From positions 1 through 40,144 of the forward strand of contig CANQAR010000028.1 in assembly GCA_947588845.1 (NCBI GenBank): DNA of 40,144 bases, written 5' to 3'. Under the pieces are notes generated by a model. The model was not told the DNA's origin. It searched no databases and was given only the letters and a program-made list of their open reading frames with translations. Below are positions 34,624 through 40,144 of the stretch, in pieces. A program made the translations under genes and the position numbers. Within the stretch, counting starts at the first letter, position 1. Each line of letters begins with the position of its first letter. The stretch comes from an uncultured Lachnospiraceae bacterium (GTDB taxonomy: Bacteria; Bacillota; Clostridia; Lachnospirales; Lachnospiraceae).

Positions 34624-36312
34624 TTAATCGAGGCTTCCCTTTTTCTCAGTTCCTCTTACTAAGCACTCCTTTTCAAAAAAAGCCGCCCCATAACATATAA
34701 TTTTCCGGTAACCTTTCAGAATTTCTCTGGCATACTGTTTTCTGTCTATCTGTTCCAGCGCCGCCCCGCAGTCCTTTTCCATCTCCTGCTCCGCACGGGA
34801 ACGTTTCACCTCAATAATGAGCGCTCTGCGGTTTTTCCGATCCTTCACAATGATATCGGCACGTCCTTTTCCCTGCTCCTGATTGGAAGATACCTCGTAT
34901 CCCGCACCCACAAAAAGCCCCGCGGTAAACGCGTGATAATAATCTTCCTTATAGTCAAAGTAACTGATCGTACTGAACAAAATGTCTGTTATCTGATCCG
35001 TTAACGCCTTGCTGTCCCCATTCCACCACGCATGAAACAGGTCCTGGCGGTCTGTTTTCTTAACGGAATCTGTAAACCATTTGAAAACCGTTTCGGCAAA
35101 GAGACTCCGTATCTCTTCATTCGGAATTTTCAAAAATATCTTATCCTCATCAGAACTTTCCGCTGCGGATCCGACAGCAGCCCGCGTCAGGTAACCTGTC
35201 AGATAAAGAATGCTCCACAGATTCTCTTCGCTGGAATTTGCGATATCATAGGTCAGGTCTTCCACAATTGTCTCCTGTATTGTCCCTCCCGCAAGAAGTG
35301 CTTCACATTTTCCTCCTACATCCAGTTCCGGCAGATCTATGAATCTCCGAATAATGTCATTATGGCTGGTGTCCTTCCAGTAATCGGCGGGTTTCGCGGA
35401 CGGATTGATCTGCAGCATGCTTATATGATTCATAACATCCCAGGGACAGTAAATTTCCCGGCTCCCGAACAGATATCCATCATACCACTTTTTTATCTCT
35501 TCAAAGTGATCTGGAAGTCCGTTTTCCTCCAGAAGCCTGCGGACTTCCTGTTCCGAAAAACCAAAACAACCTGAGTACCGCTCTCTCGAGACAGAGTTGG
35601 ATATGAAATTATTGGCTCCCGTAAAAATACTTTCTTTTGCAATCCTCAGACAGCCAGTAACCACCGCAAACTTAAGCGACGGGTTTGTCTTCCACGTCAT
35701 TCCCAGAAAACCGCGGACGACATTCAGCATTTCTTTATAATATCCGTTATCACTCGCTTTTGCCAGAGGAACATCATATTCATCGATCAAAAGAATGACT
35801 CTTTTTTTATAATGTGCCGCCATCATCCGCATAAGAATATAAAGAGAACTCTTTATTTCTGTCCTGTCGCCTTCCCGGTTTTTCAGCCGCAGGAAACTCT
35901 TTCTGTCCGCCTCGTCGACCGCCTCGCTGGTTTCCAGGTACGCATGCTCTATGCACAGGGAAGAAATTATAAACTGAAGCATTCCATACGCATCCTGAAA
36001 ACTATTGCCCTCCGCATCTTTCAATGACACAAAAAGCACCGGCCACTGATTCATCCATTTTCCGCACAGTTCCTTGTCCTTTGAAATTTCCAGTCCCTCA
36101 AAAAGCTCCCTGCTGTCTTTTCTGATATCAAAAAATTCCGCCAGCATGCTCATCGCCATTGTTTTTCCAAACCGGCGCGGACGGGTAATAAGATTCGTTT
36201 CAAAAAACGAACTCAGCAGTTCTCTGATAAATCCTGTCTTATCGACATAATAGCAGTTGTTTGTCCGCACCTTTTCAAAACTGTCCATTCCCAAAGGCAA
36301 GCTCCATTTCAT
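34624..36312 (-). CDS. AAA-ATPase-like protein with PD-(D/E)XK nuclease domain (2)
   Basis: This protein of 562 aa is a paralogue of that at 18823-20535. It begins LPLGMDSFEKVRTNNCYYVD, with Walker A RPRRFGKTMAMS and Walker B VILLIDEYDVPL. The middle block CLRIAKESIFTGANNF also matches the paralogue. The C-terminal nuclease core has D in GRADIIVKDRK and E-x-K in ALIIEVKRS. AGGATAGGG precedes the ATG at 36312. The role of the family is unknown; repeated, divergent copies per genome are typical. The key ATPase and nuclease residues look intact. Confidence 0.88.
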   Translation of the reverse strand: MKWSLPLGMDSFEKVRTNNCYYVDKTGFIRELLSSFFETNLITRPRRFGKTMAMSMLAEFFDIRKDSRELFEGLEISKDKELCGKWMNQWPVLFVSLKDAEGNSFQDAYGMLQFIISSLCIEHAYLETSEAVDEADRKSFLRLKNREGDRTEIKSSLYILMRMMAAHYKKRVILLIDEYDVPLAKASDNGYYKEMLNVVRGFLGMTWKTNPSLKFAVVTGCLRIAKESIFTGANNFISNSVSRERYSGCFGFSEQEVRRLLEENGLPDHFEEIKKWYDGYLFGSREIYCPWDVMNHISMLQINPSAKPADYWKDTSHNDIIRRFIDLPELDVGGKCEALLAGGTIQETIVEDLTYDIANSSEENLWSILYLTGYLTRAAVGSAAESSDEDKIFLKIPNEEIRSLFAETVFKWFTDSVKKTDRQDLFHAWWNGDSKALTDQITDILFSTISYFDYKEDYYHAFTAGLFVGAGYEVSSNQEQGKGRADIIVKDRKNRRALIIEVKRSRAEQEMEKDCGAALEQIDRKQYAREILKGYRKIICYGAAFFEKECLVRGTEKKGSLD

Positions 36313-36467
36313 ACTATCCCTATCCTTTCTGAACTTCCATGCCGGGCATGACTGACACAGCTTCTCTGTTCTGTCTCACATCCCGTATCCTATAAAGAGA
36401 GTATAGCAGATATTCATGAAAAAAACGACCCCATAAAGTCTGTCCGGTTAAGGGAAACATCAGAAAT

Positions 36468-37898
36468 TCAGCTTTCAAACAGATCATCCAGCGTTATCAC
36501 ACTGGAAAAAATGCCGCTGTATTCATTATAAGCCAGACCGAATGTCGTAACCAGTGTATTATGAATGGAGTATTTTGGTGAAATTTCTTCCGCCAGTATT
36601 TCCTGCCGGTGAAGCAGAACCTGGTAGTATTCTTTTCCAACTGAAAATTTATCGCCGTAGTATTTTATCTCGCACATATTAACAACATTGTCATTGCGCG
36701 TGAGGATCAGATCGATCTGTACTCCCTTTTCGTCGTCGCTTCTTTTGGACCATGCGGAATACGTTGTGATTACTCCGCTGATCCCAAGCGCTTTTTTTAT
36801 CTGCGGCACATGGCTGAAACACACATTCTCGAAGGCATAGCCCCGCCAGCTTACAATCTGCTGCGATGATACATTCTGCTGCCAGAAATTTTCCTCTGAT
36901 GTCTTTTTTTTGTCCACAAAATGCAGATAATACATGCAGAACGGATCAGCCAGCTTGTAATGCTCTCTTTTCCCTTTGCCAAACGGGAGATATTTTATCA
37001 CAAAATCACTGGCGATAAGCGCATTGAGACTCTGTGACAAAGTTCCTCCGTCCTTCATACCCGTTTTTTTTACAATCTCGCTTCTCGTATATCCGGCATT
37101 CCTGGTATACAGCAGACCGACAATTTTTTTCATTATCTCCGGATTGCTGAAAACCGACGCAAACAGCCTGTCATATTCATCTTTCAGTTTCCCCTGCTTT
37201 GAAAACAAAATATTGTCTATATTTTGTGCCAGACTCATCCCGCTCTGAAAATACCCCATATAATACGGGATCCCGCCAAGGATCATATAACTCTGAACAA
37301 TATCATATCTTGATAATTTTATATTTCTGCTTATATAGAATTCTTCACATTCTTTCAATGTAAACGGAGACAACTTTATTTCATAAGTAACTCTGTTATA
37401 TAAACCGCCGTGGTTATTGATCAGGTTATCCAATATCCACGAATTTGCACTGCCGCAGACTATGACCATCAAATTATTTCTATGGCATCCCCATGTATTC
37501 CAGAAGCCTTCAAAAGCTGTCATAAATCCTGACCTGGGAGTATCCAGCCAGGGCAGCTCATCCAGAAAAACCAGCTGTCTGCTTCCGTCATCAATTTCAT
37601 CCAGAAATTTTTCCAGCATATAAAAGGCTTCCAGCCAGTTCCCCGGTTTTTTGCTCTTCTTCATCCCCTGAAGCAGCAGCGAATAATAAAAATGTTCCAG
37701 CTGCGCTTTCAGCATTCCCTTTTTATTATCATCCACCGGTGAAAGTCCTGCATGTCTGAACGTAATACGTCCTCTGAATGTCTCGTCTACCAGATAAGTC
37801 TTCCCGACACGGCGTCTTCCATAAATTGCGGCCAATTCTGCTCTATTGCTGTTATATAATCGATTCAGCTCTTCTGCTTCTTTCTTCCTGCCTGTCAC
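36468..37898 (-). CDS. AAA ATPase with DUF234-type nuclease-like domain
   Basis: This protein of 476 aa begins TGRKKEAEELNRLYNS. The ATPase domain (about 1-210, ATPase_2 type) has Walker A YGRRRVGKTYL, Walker B LVFLDELPWLD and the sensor VIVCGSANSWI. A winged helix follows (about 265-310), and the C-terminal DUF234 domain carries D and E-x-K in VQIDLILTRND and MCEIKYYG. The start is a GTG at 37898 with AGGAGGG about 11 bases upstream. It is unrelated in sequence detail to the two PF09820-like proteins but shares the ATPase plus nuclease-like plan. It is AT-rich. A long inverted repeat lies just upstream. Confidence 0.88.
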   Translation of the reverse strand: MTGRKKEAEELNRLYNSNRAELAAIYGRRRVGKTYLVDETFRGRITFRHAGLSPVDDNKKGMLKAQLEHFYYSLLLQGMKKSKKPGNWLEAFYMLEKFLDEIDDGSRQLVFLDELPWLDTPRSGFMTAFEGFWNTWGCHRNNLMVIVCGSANSWILDNLINNHGGLYNRVTYEIKLSPFTLKECEEFYISRNIKLSRYDIVQSYMILGGIPYYMGYFQSGMSLAQNIDNILFSKQGKLKDEYDRLFASVFSNPEIMKKIVGLLYTRNAGYTRSEIVKKTGMKDGGTLSQSLNALIASDFVIKYLPFGKGKREHYKLADPFCMYYLHFVDKKKTSEENFWQQNVSSQQIVSWRGYAFENVCFSHVPQIKKALGISGVITTYSAWSKRSDDEKGVQIDLILTRNDNVVNMCEIKYYGDKFSVGKEYYQVLLHRQEILAEEISPKYSIHNTLVTTFGLAYNEYSGIFSSVITLDDLFES

Positions 37899-37935
37899 GA
37901 TGCCTTATTCCCTCCTTTCCGCTTATTTATATAGA

Positions 37936-38003
37936 ATAAATGTATTTTAATCAGCGGTCAACCCGTTTTTTATTCGTTAAACCGCTGATTAAATCACATT
38001 TAT
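37936..38003. repeat. Long inverted repeat, 23-base arms
   Basis: The left arm (37936-37958, ending TTAATCAGCGGT) and right arm (37981-38003, beginning ACCGCTGATTAA) are complementary at 21 of 23 positions, around a 22-base AT-rich loop with a T6 run. It lies between the 3' end of the RluA gene and the 5' end of the ATPase gene, both on the minus strand. It may end rluA transcription or mark the boundary of an inserted gene. Confidence 0.75.
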
Positions 38004-38025
38004 GTTTTCTAAGATCTGAAGTTTC

Positions 38026-39018
38026 TTAATTCGTCAGCAAAATCCTCTCCGGAAAGCAGACCTGCAGTTCTTCCCCGGTAAACGGCTGCCGCAGCACGGC
38101 ACGCCACGCACAGAGCTGTGCGTACTGTCCTTCTTTCCCATTTCCGTAAAGGCTGTCTCCCACGAGAGGGTGTCCGGTATAGGCCATATGCACACGGATC
38201 TGATGGGTTCTGCCGGTCTCGAGACGCAGACGCACCACTGTTTTTTCCTGCGGGGTCTCATCCAGCGCAAAGAGCTTTCTTCTGTCCTCTCTGCCAAGGC
38301 ACACAGCCTGCATATGCGTGACCGCCCGCTTTCCGGACGGCGTCACGCACATTTTATTCTTCTCAAAGGGAACCTGGCCAATCGGAGCATCAATCGTCTG
38401 TTCCGCACAAAAGGCCTCCGGCGGGTACTTTCCCTCCGCAAGAGCCAGATACTCTTTCCAGAATATACCCTGCTCCTTCTGCTCCCACAGCCTGGCTGCG
38501 GCAATCCGGTTCTTCGCAAACACCAGCACTCCGCTGGTATCCCGGTCCAGCCTTCCTATGCCACATATCTGCATATTTTCCTGTTTTTCCAGAAAATGCG
38601 CCTGCAGATAATTAGCCATGGTATCCCGGTAATGCCCATGCGCCGGATGCGTAACCATGCCCGCGGGCTTCCATGCGGCGATGAGATCCGCATCTTCATA
38701 CAAAATACGCGGAAAATCCCTCGTCTGCAGTTTTTCTGTATTTTTTTCATTTTCAGAATATTCCGATATTTTGGGATATATGGATGCTTCCAGATGTGCG
38801 GACGTTCGGCTTCCATCCTCCAGACAGAGCTCCAGAAGATCTCCGTCCTGCAGAAGCTGCGTCACACGCGCCCTGCTGCCATTCACGCAGATTCCATTTT
38901 CCCGAAATTTCAGACTGCGGATCTGCGCTTTCGAAAAACGCAAAACCGTTCTCAGATAACTTCCCACCGGCATGCCCGCGTCCGAATTAGATACGATCCT
39001 GTGTATTTTTCTTTCCAT
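38026..39018 (-). CDS. RluA-family pseudouridine synthase
   Basis: This protein of 330 aa has an N-terminal S4-like RNA-binding part (VGSYLRTVLRFSKAQIRSLKFRENGICVNG, residues 18-47) and the RluA catalytic domain with GRLDRDTSG, catalytic Asp158, and RLETGRTHQIRVHMAYTGHPLVGDSLYG. It converts uridines to pseudouridine in rRNA or tRNA; which site cannot be told from sequence. The ribosome-binding site before the ATG at 39018 is weak (AGGGA). It is 45 bases downstream of the TauE-like gene and reads the same way. Confidence 0.92.
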   Translation of the reverse strand: MERKIHRIVSNSDAGMPVGSYLRTVLRFSKAQIRSLKFRENGICVNGSRARVTQLLQDGDLLELCLEDGSRTSAHLEASIYPKISEYSENEKNTEKLQTRDFPRILYEDADLIAAWKPAGMVTHPAHGHYRDTMANYLQAHFLEKQENMQICGIGRLDRDTSGVLVFAKNRIAAARLWEQKEQGIFWKEYLALAEGKYPPEAFCAEQTIDAPIGQVPFEKNKMCVTPSGKRAVTHMQAVCLGREDRRKLFALDETPQEKTVVRLRLETGRTHQIRVHMAYTGHPLVGDSLYGNGKEGQYAQLCAWRAVLRQPFTGEELQVCFPERILLTN

Positions 39019-39063
39019 ATTTTTTAATCCCTGAATCTTTGCTGCGGCGGCTGTAGCCGCGCA

Positions 39064-39783
39064 TTACACTTTCAGCTCATTGAAAATCAGGGCCAGTCCC
39101 GACACAATCAGCATCACGATCACCGCTTTTTTCACAATCCGCTCATCCAGCCTGCCTCCGCACACCATCCCGCACAGCAGTCCTGCCAGCATCCACGGGG
39201 AAAGTCGAAGCGCCTGAATCAGCACCGGCCAGGTCAGGATTCCCCAAATCGTATAAAGCACAATCCGCAGCGTATTCTCCACAAGAAATACCACACAGAT
39301 GTTTGCCTTAAAGGAATGACTGTCCTGCGTGACACGGCTGATGTACGCACCAAGCAGCGCGCCGACTCCGTACAGACCGCACAAAACGCCGGACAATATC
39401 CCGATCACGCCAAGCAGCAGTTTTGACTGTTCTGTTTTCTTCGGGTTTCGCTCTCGAAAGAACATCTCGCAGCCAATCAGCACGATCAGAAATCCAAAAA
39501 TTATTTTTATGATCCTGCTGTCGCCATTTTTCAAAAACAGGATTCCCGGCACGCTGCCCAGAATCACCAGCGCCGCCAGAGGCAGGCAGATTTCCCAGCG
39601 GATCGCACTTCTCTCTTTGTATGCAAGAATGATGTTTGTGGGATATCCAAGAAGCAGCTCCACCGGAGATATATTGATATTATTGCTGCCGAAACTCAGT
39701 ATCGACGTAAATACCAGTGTGTTCGCAAACCCGCACAAACCTTTGACAAAAAAGGCCAGAAACGACGCAGCCATCCAGATCAT
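39064..39783 (-). CDS. TauE/SafE (TSUP) family membrane transporter
   Basis: This protein of 239 aa has about seven to eight membrane helices. The family pattern shows in ASFLAFFVKGLCGFANTLVF near the start and in the internal repeat GVIGILSGVLCGLYGVGALLGAYI. TSUP proteins move sulfur-containing or organic anions such as sulfite or sulfoacetate; the substrate here is unknown. Its ATG overlaps the stop of the upstream SDR gene by 4 bases, so the two are coupled and the SDR substrate may be the cargo. GGAGG precedes the ATG. Confidence 0.88.
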   Translation of the reverse strand: MIWMAASFLAFFVKGLCGFANTLVFTSILSFGSNNINISPVELLLGYPTNIILAYKERSAIRWEICLPLAALVILGSVPGILFLKNGDSRIIKIIFGFLIVLIGCEMFFRERNPKKTEQSKLLLGVIGILSGVLCGLYGVGALLGAYISRVTQDSHSFKANICVVFLVENTLRIVLYTIWGILTWPVLIQALRLSPWMLAGLLCGMVCGGRLDERIVKKAVIVMLIVSGLALIFNELKV

Positions 39784-40144
39784 GATTCCAGCCTCCAGCT
39801 ATGGTCCCCATGATAAATCATGAGTTTTGTCATCCCGCCGTCAATACAGATATTCTCTCCGGTAATGAACCCTGCTTTCTCAGAGCAGAGATACAGCACC
39901 ATATTCGCGATATCCATGGGATTTCCGACGCGGCCTACCGGCTGCTGCACGGCGTCAGCCCCCTCATATGTCTGAAAATCCGTGTCAATCCAGCCCGGCG
40001 AGATTGAGTTGACACGCACTTTTCCCGCCAGACTGACCGCCAGCGAATGTGTCAGCGCCGTGATACCGCCCTTTGCCGCCGTATAACTCTCCGTCTCCGG
40101 CTGACTCATGCGGTCCCGGCTGGAAGAAATATTGATAACCGCCG
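39780..40144 (-). CDS. SDR oxidoreductase, C-terminal part (cut by window edge)
   Basis: The C-terminal 120 or so residues of a short-chain dehydrogenase are present. The first visible residues include the catalytic Ser strand VINISSSRDR, then Y-x3-K in YTAAK, RVNSISPGWIDTD and the end GFITGENICIDGGMTKLMIY. The cofactor-binding N-terminus lies beyond the right edge. It overlaps the TauE-like gene by 4 bases. The substrate is unknown. Confidence 0.9.
   Translation of the reverse strand, partial: AVINISSSRDRMSQPETESYTAAKGGITALTHSLAVSLAGKVRVNSISPGWIDTDFQTYEGADAVQQPVGRVGNPMDIANMVLYLCSEKAGFITGENICIDGGMTKLMIYHGDHSWRLES

Overview
The window looks like chromosome of a gut-type Lachnospiraceae or related Clostridia species (Bacillota). 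This is an inference from strong AGGAGG ribosome-binding sites, sigmaA-like promoters, EFR1 flavodoxin-ferredoxin, DUF3786, DUF4179, DUF3737, ROK and LicT families, and roughly balanced base composition. No rRNA, tRNA or CRISPR array was seen. The first 1.1 kb, the stretch 13.5-15.3 kb and the ATPase genes at 36.5-38 kb are more AT-rich and look acquired.

Layout. 0.1-1.1 kb: a serine recombinase divergent from a small HTH regulator, with a perfect 22-bp palindrome inside the recombinase promoter. 1.2-2.9 kb: DUF3786 and EFR1 genes. 3.0-4.8 kb: an ECF sigma factor, a DUF4179 anti-sigma-like protein and a small membrane protein. 5.4-5.8 kb: an Rrf2 regulator. 6.0-11.1 kb: a beta-glucoside operon made of promoter, LicT-type RAT and terminator, BglG/LicT antiterminator, PTS EIIBCA and 6-phospho-beta-glucosidase. 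11.2-13.5 kb: a LysR regulator divergent from a DUF3737 beta-helix protein plus a 77-aa helical protein. 13.6-15.3 kb: a BrnT/BrnA toxin-antitoxin pair and remnants of what looks like an integrative element. 15.3-20.5 kb: two AAA+ ATPases with nuclease-like C-termini, a small secreted repeat protein, a GNAT enzyme and ThpR. 21.0-23.8 kb: a second LysR module with the same kind of small helical protein, here beside an apparently exported aldo-keto reductase. 24.2-31.9 kb: a ROK regulator divergent from a polyol/pentose-type operon (SDR, ABC binding protein, ATPase, permease, FGGY kinase). It is bracketed by a wrecked copy and an intact copy of an SGNH-fold gene in the same orientation. 33.4-37.9 kb: a YARHG-type lipoprotein and two more AAA+ ATPases. 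38.0-40.1 kb: an RluA pseudouridine synthase, a TauE-like transporter and a truncated SDR gene.

The most unusual material is between genes. One family of modular, strongly structured repeats occurs in at least five intergenic spaces. Its hairpins are conserved in shape while paired bases change together, and it has purine-rich internal loops and GAA or GAAA caps. A second, unrelated element of one or two hairpins starts with ATCGAG and lies downstream of plus-strand genes at three loci, again with compensatory changes. The other candidate system is the duplicated LysR plus small helical protein module, with a different effector at each locus.
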